Positions 35,440-44,505 are shown, numbered from the stretch's first letter. The stretch is 64,000 bases of DNA from Taibaiella sp965229095 (GCA_965229095.1 OZ245855.1:4092001-4156000); one strand, 5' to 3'. Notes: generated by a model from the sequence alone, not told the origin. Program-made: numbers and translations.

Positions 35440-36582
35440 TTACAATTGTTTTAGCCGTGCTGCTGCAGCAAGCAAGGTTTCTTCTTTTTTGGCAAAACAA
35501 AAGCGGACCAATGTACTATGCGGCGGCTGGCCATAAAAGGAACTGAGCGGGATCGTAGCGACGCCATGTTCCCTGGTCAGCCATACGGCAAATTCCTTAT
35601 CCGGCAGGTCGGAGATCTGTCCATAGTCCATCACCTGGAAATAGCTGCCCTCTGCGGGCCGTATGCAACGGAACTTTGTTTCTTTCATTTGCTCCAGGAA
35701 AAAATCGCGCTTTTGTTGCAGCATCTTTGTCGTATCGGTGAGCAGGTCGAGATTGCCGAGGTAAGTGGCGATAGCCTGCTGCATGGGCGTGTTCACGCTA
35801 AAGGCAAGATACTGGTGCAATTGCCGGAAAGCAGTGGTCAGCTCTGGCGCTGCAATGCAGTAGCCCATCTTCCAGCCCGTGCTGTGAAAGGCTTTGCCAA
35901 AAGAATAGATCACGAAGCTCCGTGCTCTCAACTCGGGGAAACGCAATACCGAAATGTGTTCGCGTCCGTCAAATACAAGATGCTCATACACCTCGTCGGA
36001 GAGCACATACAAATTGTATTGTTGTACCAGCCGGATCAATTGTTCAAAGTCTTCCTGCTGCCAGGTGCTGCCGCAGGGATTATGCGGGTTGTTGATGATG
36101 ATCGCTTTTGTTTTATTATTGGCCGCCGCAAATACCTTTTCCCACTCCACACTAAAGTCTGTGCTGTTTAAAGGCACCCTTACCGGCAGGGCGCCGTTGG
36201 TATAGATATTGGGTACATAGCTGTCGTAAGCGGGTTCCAGCACGATCACCTCGTCGCCGGGTTGCAGTATCGTGGTAAAGGCGGTATAGATAGCATAAGT
36301 AGCGCCGGGCGTGATCGTGATCTCGGTATCAGGGTCAACACTGATTTTTTGAAAATGGGCGATCTTATGCGCAATGGCTTGCCGCAATGCGGACAAACCC
36401 GTCATAGGGGCATATTGGTTATGGCCTAGCTGTATCGCTTCTGAGACAAGCTTTCCCAGGTATTCGTCGATCGGGAAATCGGGGAAGCCCTGCGAGAGGT
36501 TGATAGCCTTGTGCTCAAGGGCAAGCGTACTCATTACGGTAAAGATAGTAGTGCCTGTAGGTGGAAATTTGGGAGCGATCAT
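35440..36582 (-). CDS. Methionine aminotransferase-like PLP enzyme
   Basis: 380 residues, fold type I aminotransferase. MIAPKFPPTGTTIFTVMSTLALEHKAINLSQGFPDFPID is very close to the YbdL/methionine aminotransferase group, which uses methionine, phenylalanine and others as amino donors. PLP contacts are visible: NNPHNPCGS, SDEVYEHL, the Schiff-base lysine in SFGKAFHSTGWKMG, and the carboxylate-binding arginine in VRFCFAKKEETL. Specificity is inferred from similarity to the family. Confidence 0.9.
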   Translation of the reverse strand: MIAPKFPPTGTTIFTVMSTLALEHKAINLSQGFPDFPIDEYLGKLVSEAIQLGHNQYAPMTGLSALRQAIAHKIAHFQKISVDPDTEITITPGATYAIYTAFTTILQPGDEVIVLEPAYDSYVPNIYTNGALPVRVPLNSTDFSVEWEKVFAAANNKTKAIIINNPHNPCGSTWQQEDFEQLIRLVQQYNLYVLSDEVYEHLVFDGREHISVLRFPELRARSFVIYSFGKAFHSTGWKMGYCIAAPELTTAFRQLHQYLAFSVNTPMQQAIATYLGNLDLLTDTTKMLQQKRDFFLEQMKETKFRCIRPAEGSYFQVMDYGQISDLPDKEFAVWLTREHGVATIPLSSFYGQPPHSTLVRFCFAKKEETLLAAAARLKQL

Positions 36583-36626
36583 GTGCCTAAATTACTAAGG
36601 AAAACCTGATTACAAGCAAAGAAAAA

Positions 36627-36654
36627 GCCGGTGCTCCTTATCGGGAACACCGGC
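36627..36654 (-). terminator. Terminator after the 118-residue hypothetical gene
   Basis: 11-bp stem with one mismatch (36627-36637 with 36644-36654); read on the minus strand it is followed by CTTTTTC. Confidence 0.75.
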
Positions 36655-36673
36655 CTTTACAATAGTGGTTGTT

Positions 36674-37030
36674 TTAATCGATCCCGAAATAATCCAGGAT
36701 GTATTCTTTAAGCAGTATATCCTGTGCGGCAAGCGTGTTCTGGTCGGTTTCCACCTTCTTTACTTCGCGGTAATGCGGCCAGCCTTCCTCATCATAGCCT
36801 TCCAGCATATAATAGCCGCCGCGGCTTAGCAAGCAGCAAACAGCCACATGCATCAGGTCCTGCTTCTGCTCTTTCGAAAATTTGATCTTGGGGATCCTGC
36901 CCTGGTATTCGTTCATGCCGATCAGGAAAAGGATCGCTTCCATATTCGGCTTTTTGCCAAAGCGCTCTACCAGGTCGGCTTCCAGTATGATCCAACGTTC
37001 AAACAACGATTTCTTTTCTTCCATTACCAT
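36674..37030 (-). CDS. Hypothetical protein of about 118 residues
   Basis: Small soluble protein; start is the ATG at 37030 (or 37024, two codons further). The sequence contains RWIILEADLVERFGKKPNMEAILFLIGMNEYQGR and ends in a Trp/Tyr-rich stretch (GYYMLEGYDEEGWPHYREVKKV...). It is of a kind common in Chitinophagia; the function is not known to me. It lies 46 bases after moxR in the same direction, so the two may be co-transcribed. Confidence 0.78.
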   Translation of the reverse strand: MVMEEKKSLFERWIILEADLVERFGKKPNMEAILFLIGMNEYQGRIPKIKFSKEQKQDLMHVAVCCLLSRGGYYMLEGYDEEGWPHYREVKKVETDQNTLAAQDILLKEYILDYFGID

Positions 37031-37076
37031 ATGTCTCTTTCTTGTTCCAATCCGCAAAGGTAATGAGTTGGAAGGA

Positions 37077-38042
37077 TTATAGCATTTTTTCGATCACTTC
37101 GCTAATGGCCATACCCTCGGCTTCGGCTTTATAGCTGCCTACCACACGATGCAGCAGCACCGGCAAGGCCATGGCCTTTACATCTTCGATATCGGGCGAG
37201 AATTTACCATGCAGCAGGGCATAGCATTTGGCCGCCAGTATCAGGTTCTGCGAGGCGCGGGGTCCTGCGCCCCAGGCCAAGTATTGTGTGGCCAGACTGT
37301 CCTTCACCTTCTTGTCGGGACGGGTGCGCTGTACCAGCTTTACTGCGTATTCCAGCACATTGTCCGGTACCGGTACCTTGCGTACCAGTTGTTGGAAGTA
37401 AAGGATCTCTTCGGCATGCAATACCTTTGGCAGGTTAATATTTTGCGGGCTGGTGGTCTGTCTTACGATCTGCACCTCTTCGGCAAAGGCTGGATAGCTT
37501 ACGATGATCTGGAACATAAAACGGTCCAACTGCGCTTCCGGCAGGGGGTAAGTACCTTCCTGTTCAATGGGGTTTTGCGTAGCCAGCACAAAGAAAGGCG
37601 CCGGCAATTTATACTCTTCGCCCGCAGCCGTTACATTACGCTCCTGCATGGCCTCCAGCAAGGCGGCCTGGGTTTTGGGCGGTGTACGGTTGATCTCATC
37701 GGCCAGTACGATATTGGCAAACACAGGCCCTTTCAGGAATTTGAACTTACGGTTCTCGTCCAGTATCTCTGCGCCCGTAATATCGCTGGGCATCAGGTCG
37801 GGTGTAAATTGTATGCGTTTAAAAGATAAGTCCAGCGCGTCCGCTACTGTTTTTACCAGCAATGTTTTAGCCAGTCCCGGTACACCTACCAGTAAGCTAT
37901 GGCCATTGCAGAGGATAGAGATCACCAGTTTCTCCACTACATCCATCTGCCCTACGATCACCTGCCCTACTGCTTGCCGCAATTCTTCGTATTTCTGTTG
38001 TAAAGCCTTTACCGCTTCTACATCCGATGCGTAATTTACCAT
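37077..38042 (-). CDS. MoxR-family AAA+ ATPase
   Basis: 321 residues. Walker A GVPGLAKTLL (about 53-62), Walker B with NIVLADEINRTPPKTQAALLEAM, sensor FVLATQNPIEQEGTYPLPEAQLDRFM and the C-terminal lid domain are all MoxR hallmarks. MoxR proteins act as chaperone-like partners of von Willebrand factor A (DUF58) proteins, which are not present here; they may be elsewhere. Confidence 0.92.
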   Translation of the reverse strand: MVNYASDVEAVKALQQKYEELRQAVGQVIVGQMDVVEKLVISILCNGHSLLVGVPGLAKTLLVKTVADALDLSFKRIQFTPDLMPSDITGAEILDENRKFKFLKGPVFANIVLADEINRTPPKTQAALLEAMQERNVTAAGEEYKLPAPFFVLATQNPIEQEGTYPLPEAQLDRFMFQIIVSYPAFAEEVQIVRQTTSPQNINLPKVLHAEEILYFQQLVRKVPVPDNVLEYAVKLVQRTRPDKKVKDSLATQYLAWGAGPRASQNLILAAKCYALLHGKFSPDIEDVKAMALPVLLHRVVGSYKAEAEGMAISEVIEKML

Positions 38043-38118
38043 AATTCAAAGTAAGGAGATAATTATCACATCTGCAAATGATTTCAAGGTACTTCCCCTT
38101 GTCTTAGCCGTTGCTTCA

Positions 38119-38148
38119 TTGCTTTCTTCCTGAAATAACATACATTTG
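38119..38148 (+). promoter_or_regulatory. Predicted Bacteroidota promoter of the three-domain hydrolase gene
   Basis: TTG at 38119-38121, 19 bases, then TACATTTG at 38141-38148: a full -7 match at consensus spacing. About 110 bases of leader precede the ATG at 38268. Confidence 0.65.
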
Positions 38149-38267
38149 TAAAACGATTATTTGTTTTGTGGCAACGGAACGGTTAAAAACAATACAAGCT
38201 GTATTCACCTTTTGCGAAGCGGGTACAATACAAATAATGGTTATCCCTAAACCCTAAAAGAAATCTC

Positions 38268-39941
38268 ATGAACACCAAAGACGCCCTTGCCTGGTTCAGG
38301 CAAAACTTCAGCGTGCAGCTTAACCAGGCCGTACAAGGCACTCCCTACAGCGTAGAGTTGTTGTGTGCCATCGCTTACCAGGAAACAGGTCATATCTGGA
38401 GCCGCATGGTGGGCAAGCTCCCCCTTAACGACATCGTCAGGCTATGTGTAGGCGATATCATCGATGCCCCTAAGCGCAGCGCTTTCCCGGCTAATAAAAC
38501 AGCGCTCGTGAATGCGCCGGACGGCCAGCAGATGTTTGCCATCGCCCGGGCCTGCTTCGAGGAGATGGCGCAGTACATTACGGAATACAAACCCTATGTA
38601 AGCAACAAGAACAAGTTCTGTCATGGCTTTGGTATCTTCCAGTACGATCTGCAGCATTATAAAACGGACCCGCAGTACTTCCTGCAGCAAGGCTGGGCCG
38701 ATACCGGCCGTTGCTTCGCAAAATGTATCGGGGAGCTCAAGGAGGCACAGGCAAGGCAAGGCTGGAGCAGCAAAACGACATTGAGCAACGAGGAGAAGGT
38801 ATATGTTGCCATTGCCTACAACAAAGGCAAGGCCGACCTGAAGAAAGGCTTTAAGCAAGGCTTTTTTGATGGGAAAAAATACTATGGGGAATGCGTATTC
38901 GAATACCTGATGCTGGCCCAATCTGTGGCAGCTAACCCGGCAAGCAACGGCGCACCTATACCCGATCCTACCCCTGCCGGCAATGGTAAAAAAATATACA
39001 AGGTTACCGTTAGAGATAATGCTTTAAACCTGCGCAAAGAACCTAAGATACCTACAAGTGGCCCTTCTAATGTGCTGACCCGCCTGCCCGCCGGGCAATT
39101 GGTCAACTGGCTTTCGGGTAAAAAATCGGATGGCTGGTACCTGGTCGAAACCAATCTTAACGGTGCTTATTTCAAAGGCTATGCTTCCAGCGATTACCTG
39201 GCGCCGGTAAAAGAGGAGATGCCCGAAGTATTGACCCCATCGGCCGATGACCCGGTTACTGGTATTGTGGCGGCTCACCTGCCTGTAAAGGCCGGTGTAA
39301 TAACCAAGAGAACAGAGTCGGCCAATGCCCGGTCGCTGAATGAACCCGGTCAGCCTTCACGAAATAAGAACGACATGCCAGCCGGATTGGTGCAATCACT
39401 GTTGCAGATCATCAATTGGCTGGATGTAACCAACCCTAAACACAAAAGATACCAGCCTGTCGATGGCAAAACCTTTTGCAATATCTACGTGCATGATTAT
39501 TGCCGCATGGCCGGTGTGTACTTTCCCAGGGTATGGTGGACACAAGGCGCACTGGTAAAGCTGGCTGCCGGCCAACAGGTTGCCCCAGCTTACGACGATA
39601 CCGTTGTGGAAATACAGGCCAATAACCTGTTCCGCTGGATGCGGGATTTCGGCGCCCTGTTTGGCTGGCGGCAGACCGGCGATCTCAATAAATTACAGCA
39701 GGCTGCCAACCTGGGTGGAGTAGCCATCATTATAGGCCGCAGGGTAGCCGATAAAGGTTCGGGCCATGTTGTGGCTATTGCCCCGGAGACGGATATCAAA
39801 GCCAAAAGAGATGCAGCAGGCAATGTAGTGTTGCCGGTAATCAGCCAGGCAGGAGCCAGCAATATCAAGCTGGGTACCTCTTCGGCCTGGTGGCTTAATC
39901 CCGATAAATTTGCGGAGTATGCTTTCTGGATCCATTCCTAA
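38268..39941 (+). CDS. Three-domain cell-wall hydrolase-like protein (lysozyme-like, SH3b, CHAP-like)
   Basis: 557 residues, no signal peptide. Residues 1-215 show the pattern of lytic transglycosylase-like domains: IAYQETG (Glu39), GFGIFQYD (Gln125) and AYNKG (184-187). Residues 243-313 are an SH3b repeat (LNLRKEPK...VNWLSGKKSDGWYLV). Residues about 370-557 resemble a Cys/His amidase or peptidase of the CHAP/NlpC type, with Cys404 (FCNIYVHDY) and His500 (GSGHVVAIAPE). The combination would cut peptidoglycan glycans and peptides. Lacking a secretion signal it may be phage-like or a cargo of another system such as the eCIS 10 kb away; this is a hypothesis. Confidence 0.75.
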   Translation: MNTKDALAWFRQNFSVQLNQAVQGTPYSVELLCAIAYQETGHIWSRMVGKLPLNDIVRLCVGDIIDAPKRSAFPANKTALVNAPDGQQMFAIARACFEEMAQYITEYKPYVSNKNKFCHGFGIFQYDLQHYKTDPQYFLQQGWADTGRCFAKCIGELKEAQARQGWSSKTTLSNEEKVYVAIAYNKGKADLKKGFKQGFFDGKKYYGECVFEYLMLAQSVAANPASNGAPIPDPTPAGNGKKIYKVTVRDNALNLRKEPKIPTSGPSNVLTRLPAGQLVNWLSGKKSDGWYLVETNLNGAYFKGYASSDYLAPVKEEMPEVLTPSADDPVTGIVAAHLPVKAGVITKRTESANARSLNEPGQPSRNKNDMPAGLVQSLLQIINWLDVTNPKHKRYQPVDGKTFCNIYVHDYCRMAGVYFPRVWWTQGALVKLAAGQQVAPAYDDTVVEIQANNLFRWMRDFGALFGWRQTGDLNKLQQAANLGGVAIIIGRRVADKGSGHVVAIAPETDIKAKRDAAGNVVLPVISQAGASNIKLGTSSAWWLNPDKFAEYAFWIHS

Positions 39942-39952
39942 AGCTTTTGGTT

Positions 39953-39982
39953 TGTAGAGACGTAGCACGCTACGTCTCTACA
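39953..39982. repeat. Palindrome TGTAGAGACGTAGC-AC-GCTACGTCTCTACA
   Basis: A perfect 14-bp inverted repeat with a 2-base centre. Its form is like a palindromic repeat known from many Bacteroidota and some cyanobacterial genomes. No other copy was seen in this window. Confidence 0.8.
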
Positions 39983-40016
39983 GGTAGTCGAAGCACGACA
40001 TCGTACCCGGCTTAAC

Positions 40017-40054
40017 AAGCAGAAGCGTGTCACTTTGGTGACACGCTTCTGCTT
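40017..40054 (+). terminator. Terminator after the three-domain hydrolase gene
   Basis: Perfect 17-bp stem (40017-40033 with 40038-40054) with a TTTG loop, followed by TT. It lies between the plus-strand hydrolase gene and the minus-strand mqnC and may serve both. Confidence 0.82.
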
Positions 40055-40070
40055 TTATGGTAATATCCTC

Positions 40071-41192
40071 TTAGTAATTGATCACCTGTTGCTCAAGTAC
40101 CGGCATTTCGCGGAACTCGTACTGCTGGTTACGCAGCTGAGGCTCAAAGCCCGCTTCCCGTATAGCTTGCTGTATGCCTTCGGCTGTAAAGCGGTGTGGC
40201 GCACCTGCTGCACTTACTACATTTTCTTCGATCATGATCGAACCGAAATCGTTGGCGCCGGCATGAAGGCAAAGTTGTGCCGTTTGCTTGCCTACGGTAA
40301 GCCAACTGGCTTGTATATTTTTGACATTGGGCAACATGATGCGGCTCATCGCGATCATGCGGATATATTCCTCCGGCGTGGTGTCGTTCTTGGCCCTGCG
40401 GATCCGTTTCAGCAAGGTATCCACATCCTGGAAGGTCCAGGGAATAAAGGCCACAAAGCCTTTGGCGTCTTCCGGCTTCTTGGCCTGCACTGTACGCAAC
40501 TTTACCAGGTGTTCAAAACGTTCCTGGATCGTTTCCACGTGGCCGAACATCATCGTAGCGCTGGTGGTCAATCCTATCTGGTGGGCTACTTCCATAATGT
40601 CGAGCCATTCCTGGGCGCCGCATTTGCCTTTGGAAATAAGGCGGCGTACACGGTCGTCCAATATCTCGGCGCCGGGGCCGGGCATGCTGGACATACCCGC
40701 TTCTTTCAACGCCAATAAGGCTTCGCGGTGGCTTACATTGCTTACCTTACAAATATGAGCAACCTCTGGTGGTCCGAGCGCATGCAGCTTGAGGTTGGGA
40801 TAAAGCTGCTTTAATTCCCGGAACAAGCCGGTATAATAATCCAGTCCCAGGTCCGGATGGTGGCCACCCTGCAGCAACAGTTGTTCGCCGCCATAGCGGA
40901 AGGTCTCTTCGATCTTGCGTTTATAGGTCTCGATGTCGGTCACATAGCCTTCGGCATGGCCCGGGATGCGGTAAAAATTACAAAACTTGCAATTGGCCGT
41001 ACATACATTGGTCGTATTCATGTTACGGTCAATGATCCAGGTTACCTTGTTGTAAGGTACCTGTATCTTGCGCAGTTCATTCGCTACATAAGAAAGTTCC
41101 GAAAGCGGAGCATTTTCAAAAAGAAACACACCTTCTTCTGCAGACAGGAACTCAAACTTCAATGCGCGTTCGTATAATCGGGAAAGATCCAT
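40071..41192 (-). CDS. mqnC: Cyclic dehypoxanthinyl futalosine synthase
   Basis: 373 residues from the ATG at 41192 (MDLSRLYERALKFEFLSAEEG); the longer frame to 41237 is less likely. MqnC is a radical-SAM enzyme of the futalosine pathway to menaquinone. The cluster motif CTANCKFCNF, the MqnC motif GGHHPDLGLDYY, GPGAEILDDRVR and the stretch ATMMFGHVETIQERFEHL are characteristic of MqnC rather than the sister enzyme MqnE. It is not next to other menaquinone genes in the window. Confidence 0.94.
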   Translation of the reverse strand: MDLSRLYERALKFEFLSAEEGVFLFENAPLSELSYVANELRKIQVPYNKVTWIIDRNMNTTNVCTANCKFCNFYRIPGHAEGYVTDIETYKRKIEETFRYGGEQLLLQGGHHPDLGLDYYTGLFRELKQLYPNLKLHALGPPEVAHICKVSNVSHREALLALKEAGMSSMPGPGAEILDDRVRRLISKGKCGAQEWLDIMEVAHQIGLTTSATMMFGHVETIQERFEHLVKLRTVQAKKPEDAKGFVAFIPWTFQDVDTLLKRIRRAKNDTTPEEYIRMIAMSRIMLPNVKNIQASWLTVGKQTAQLCLHAGANDFGSIMIEENVVSAAGAPHRFTAEGIQQAIREAGFEPQLRNQQYEFREMPVLEQQVINY

Positions 41193-41436
41193 TGTTTTGA
41201 TCGAATCAGTTACGGTAATCAAGCAGCCGGGAGTCATTTGCCCCCGGTTGCTTATGACCAGGCAAAGTTAGGATAAAATGATGGGTAAAAATGCCATTAA
41301 CAAGCTCCTGCCCAAGCGCTCGTCCGGGAAGAAGTGCCTCGTTTAAGCAAGTACCAAGTGTTGTGTTCCGATTTCTTATCATTAATCATAGGCGATCACA
41401 GGATTTCCCTATAGAAGGGGGAATGGTTAAAAAGCC

Positions 41437-41495
41437 GCAAGCCTGTCACATAGAACGAAGCCGCATAATGCGAAATCGAAATGTAACAGGCCTGG
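41437..41495. repeat. Dispersed hairpin, copy C (degenerate)
   Basis: GCAAGCCTGTCACAT (41437-41451) and ATGTAACAGGCCTG (from 41480) are imperfect complements; the loop contains the extra segment AACGAAGCCGCATAATG. It is clearly related to the hairpins at 27746 and 34548. Confidence 0.65.
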
Positions 41496-41590
41496 GCTGC
41501 CGTTTTTATCTTGCTGAGATCTACGCATTTCATGCAATCATGCTGGAATGACAGGTCGTCGTCACAACACCAAGTATCATTCGCTATAGT

Positions 41591-41721
41591 GGCCCTTAGA
41601 AAAATGGCGCTAAGAAAATGGCTTGATGGGCGGTTGAAAAATTTTTACTGTTTGAGTCTTTAAGACGAGTTTAAAAATTTTCAGCCTGTCAAGCCATTTT
41701 TAGCCTATTTTTCTACAGGCC
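41591..41721. repeat. 131-bp imperfect inverted repeat element
   Basis: Arms of about 35 bases: left begins GGCCCTTAGAAAAATGG and continues to GGCTTGA at 41626; right starts TCAAGCC at 41689 and ends GGCC at 41721. The centre includes a second inverted pair (TTGAAAAATTTTTAC with TTTAAAAATTTTCA). It resembles repeats common in Bacteroidota; no transposase is present. Confidence 0.7.
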
Positions 41722-41732
41722 TTGATCTTTTG

Positions 41733-41758
41733 GTTCTTTTCCATCAAGGGAAAAGAAC
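41733..41758. repeat. Short hairpin following the inverted repeat element
   Basis: Perfect 10-bp stem GTTCTTTTCC (41733-41742) with GGAAAAGAAC (41749-41758), 6-base loop. It has no T-tract. Confidence 0.6.
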
Positions 41759-41826
41759 ATAGAAAATAATGCGCTATTAGCAGTGAAGTCGAAGCCAGGC
41801 AAGAACAGTCACTTTTAAATACGTAA

Positions 41827-43251
41827 TTATACTTTTACTTTCTTCCACCGGCCTTTCTTGAACAGGAGGAATGCAGTGATCGTGATGGCTGTTTCAGAAA
41901 CCGGGATCGCCACAAACACGCCTTGGGGGCCTAAGTCGAAATGCTTTGCCAGTAAATAAGCCAGGGGTATCTGGAACAGCCAGAAGCCAAACAGATTGAC
42001 CCAGGTAGGTGTCCAGGTATCGCCCGAACCATTAAAAGCATTGATCATTACCATACCGATGCCATAGAAGATAAAACCGGTACTCATGATCATTAAAGCA
42101 GTACGGGCTACGGTCCTGATAGCGGCATCATTGGTAAAGAAAGAAACCAGCCAGCCGCCCATAAGGAAGAAAATGATACTAACTACCAGCATGAAGAGCA
42201 CATTGTATTTGACGGTTTTCATTACCGAATCTTCGGCCCGCTGAATGTCCTGTGCACCCAGATTTTGGCCGACCAGGGTGGCCGCCGCATTACTTAAACC
42301 CCAGGCAGGAAGCATGAAGAACATCATTAACCTCAATGCCGTCTGGTAACCGGCAGAACCAGTGTCGCCACCTGTTGTGGCTACCAGTTCGGCCAGGAAG
42401 ATCCAACTACAGGAGGCAATCACAAACTGGAAAATACCAGGTGTGGCAATGCCTATCAGGGACTTGATCAGCTTAAAGTCCGGGAGGAAATGCGAGAGCT
42501 TGATCTTCATCTGGTGTTTGCCATAAAACAGGTGATAAGCCTGGTACAACACACCAATGCTCCTGCCTGTAGCGGTAGCTATGGCCGCTCCGGTAAGTCC
42601 GAATGCCGGCACGAAAGCAAAGCCATTGATGAAAACAGGGCACAGGATAATGTTGCAGATATTGGCGATCCACAGGCTCTTCATCGCAATAGCCGCATTG
42701 CCCGCGCCACGGAAGATACCATTGATGAGGAACAACAGCATAATGACCATGCTGCTGCCCATCATGATCCGGGTAAAAGTGCTGCCCTGTGCCGTAGTAG
42801 CAGCGGAGGCGCCCATTAGGCGCAAAATATCCGGTGCAAAATAAATGCCGGTAAGGCTCAGTACCAGGGTAACAGCGCCGGCTATAATAATGGCCTGTAC
42901 GCCGCTGCGGCCCGCTTCTTCGGGGTTCTTTTCGCCTATACGGCGGGCAACCACGGCTGTTGCCGCCATGCTCATGCCAATGGCGATAGAGTACATAATG
43001 GTAAGCACCGATTCGGTAAGACCAACGGTTTGGATAGCTTCACGGCTATTTTCCAAATGGCCGACGAAATAAAGGTCCACAAGGGCAAAAACCGACTCCA
43101 TGGCCATTTCCAGCATCATGGGTATTGCCAGCATCACGACCGCTTTACGGATGCTGCCCTTGGTATAGTCCATTTCTTCGCCGCGCAGGGCTTGCTTCAA
43201 TAACGAAAAGTAATTGGACGCTTTAGAAGCGCCATTTATAGTTGGAGGCAT
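41827..43251 (-). CDS. MATE-family multidrug efflux protein
   Basis: 474 residues with twelve predicted membrane segments. The sequence KGSIRKAVVMLAIPMMLEMAMESVFALVDLYFVGHL is the first-helix hallmark of MATE transporters; the second half repeats the pattern (GIATPGIFQFVIASCSWIFLAELVATTGG...). MATE proteins export organic cations coupled to sodium or protons. The substrate and ion are not predictable here. The N-terminus has an unusual charged stretch of about 30 residues before the first helix. Confidence 0.9.
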   Translation of the reverse strand: MPPTINGASKASNYFSLLKQALRGEEMDYTKGSIRKAVVMLAIPMMLEMAMESVFALVDLYFVGHLENSREAIQTVGLTESVLTIMYSIAIGMSMAATAVVARRIGEKNPEEAGRSGVQAIIIAGAVTLVLSLTGIYFAPDILRLMGASAATTAQGSTFTRIMMGSSMVIMLLFLINGIFRGAGNAAIAMKSLWIANICNIILCPVFINGFAFVPAFGLTGAAIATATGRSIGVLYQAYHLFYGKHQMKIKLSHFLPDFKLIKSLIGIATPGIFQFVIASCSWIFLAELVATTGGDTGSAGYQTALRLMMFFMLPAWGLSNAAATLVGQNLGAQDIQRAEDSVMKTVKYNVLFMLVVSIIFFLMGGWLVSFFTNDAAIRTVARTALMIMSTGFIFYGIGMVMINAFNGSGDTWTPTWVNLFGFWLFQIPLAYLLAKHFDLGPQGVFVAIPVSETAITITAFLLFKKGRWKKVKV

Positions 43252-43444
43252 AAAATTGTTTGAAAAAGATGAAATACGGCAACACGATCGGAAATGTCCG
43301 GTAGTTGTGCGCGTTTAAGTATTTGTAATGGCCGGATTCGTTAGCGTACGAGGATCTCGGCCCCAAAGATTTTCATCGTTCGAAGAGTTGAGGACGCAAA
43401 GGTAGAAATTTTTATTTAATGAAAAGTTAGAATTTCTGGTAAGC

Positions 43445-44356
43445 CTAGTGCTGGTATATTTTTTCGGCGCGATTGTAGATATCGTTCAGTGTTTTCCTTA
43501 ATGAAGCCGGTTGCAGTACAGTTACGTCGTCGCCGTGAGAGAGCAATTCCATGATCAGGTCGTGGGTAATATACAGTTCCAGTTCTACTTGTAAGGTGTG
43601 TTCGTCATCTTTGATGATGCGCTGCGATTCGTGCAGGGGAAGGCTTTTGATGTACTTACCTTTTCCCGGTCCGAATTGTAATACGATGATTTGCGGTTTG
43701 CTTTCCGGCGCCGATGGCCTGATGATGCCAAAGCAATGCCGGAAATAATCGTTGACATTAAAGCCTTTGTCGGCCTTATATTTTTGCCGCCCGATCTCCA
43801 GTGACGTAATGCGGTCGAGTGCAAAAGTCTTGAGTGAATGATCCTTTAGGTCCTTGGCCAGTAAGTACCAGCGGCTTTGAAACTCTTTCAGGGCAAGGGG
43901 TTCGGCCCTGCGGTCGCTTATATTTTCATGAAGGTATTTCTCGTACTGGAAGGCCACCACCAATCTGGAACGCAAGGCATGCAGCAGGGGATGGAAGTTC
44001 TCCATACCCTGGGGCCTTCTCTTTTCCAGGTGTATAAAGTCGGCGAGGCCGTCGGCCAGGTTGAGGGCCTGGTAAGTGTTGTAGGCATCGGCGATCCTTT
44101 CGCCGAAATCGTCGGGTATATGATCGTCTTCCAGGTAATATTTACGGGTGGAAGTATTGTATTGTATGTCTTTTTTGTGAAGAGAAAGAATTTCTTCCTT
44201 ATCCCTCAGGAATGTCCGTTGTGAAAAAATAAAGCTGTAATCATGCGTTTCACATTCCAGTTCATAGTAATCCTTCAGTTCCTGGAGGCTTGCCGGGGCT
44301 TTCATCAGCTTCCGGATAATACATTGGTGACGGAAATAGGTATCTGAGAGTGCCAT
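43445..44356 (-). CDS. WYL-domain transcriptional regulator
   Basis: 303 residues from the ATG at 44356 (MALSDTYFRHQCIIRKLMKAP). The N-terminus is a helix-turn-helix-like region (about 1-70), the middle holds a WYL domain (residues ~150-230: PLALKEFQSRWYLLAKDL), with the conserved W-Y-L triple visible. The C-terminus contains a WCX-type extension (QPQIIVLQFGPGKGKYIKSLP...). These proteins often control DNA-repair or defence genes, but no such gene is nearby. Confidence 0.85.
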   Translation of the reverse strand: MALSDTYFRHQCIIRKLMKAPASLQELKDYYELECETHDYSFIFSQRTFLRDKEEILSLHKKDIQYNTSTRKYYLEDDHIPDDFGERIADAYNTYQALNLADGLADFIHLEKRRPQGMENFHPLLHALRSRLVVAFQYEKYLHENISDRRAEPLALKEFQSRWYLLAKDLKDHSLKTFALDRITSLEIGRQKYKADKGFNVNDYFRHCFGIIRPSAPESKPQIIVLQFGPGKGKYIKSLPLHESQRIIKDDEHTLQVELELYITHDLIMELLSHGDDVTVLQPASLRKTLNDIYNRAEKIYQH

Positions 44357-44474
44357 AAAGGTAGTAAGGTTTCTAAGGCAAATATAAAAAATTATATCGG
44401 CCAAAGTGTGGCGTAGTGTTTGGATTTCTTGCTTTTTTCTGCCGTATAGCTTAGCGATCGGGGATAGAAGTTTA

Positions 44475-44505
44475 AAGCCGGCGCCCCCTCCTTAGGCACC
44501 GGCTT
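44475..44505 (-). terminator. Hairpin after the 162-residue hypothetical gene
   Basis: 11-bp stem with one mismatch (44475-44485 with 44495-44505), followed by TTTAAAC on the minus strand; T-run is short. Confidence 0.45.

Larger units (their letters stand above)
41193..41826. other. Repeat-rich intergenic region of about 630 bases
   Basis: Contains a third copy of the dispersed hairpin (41437-41495), a long imperfect inverted repeat (41591-41721) and a further hairpin (41733-41758), and no supported gene. I see no promoter with a good -33/-7 pair for the flanking minus-strand genes. It looks like an accretion of repeat elements. Confidence 0.6.
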
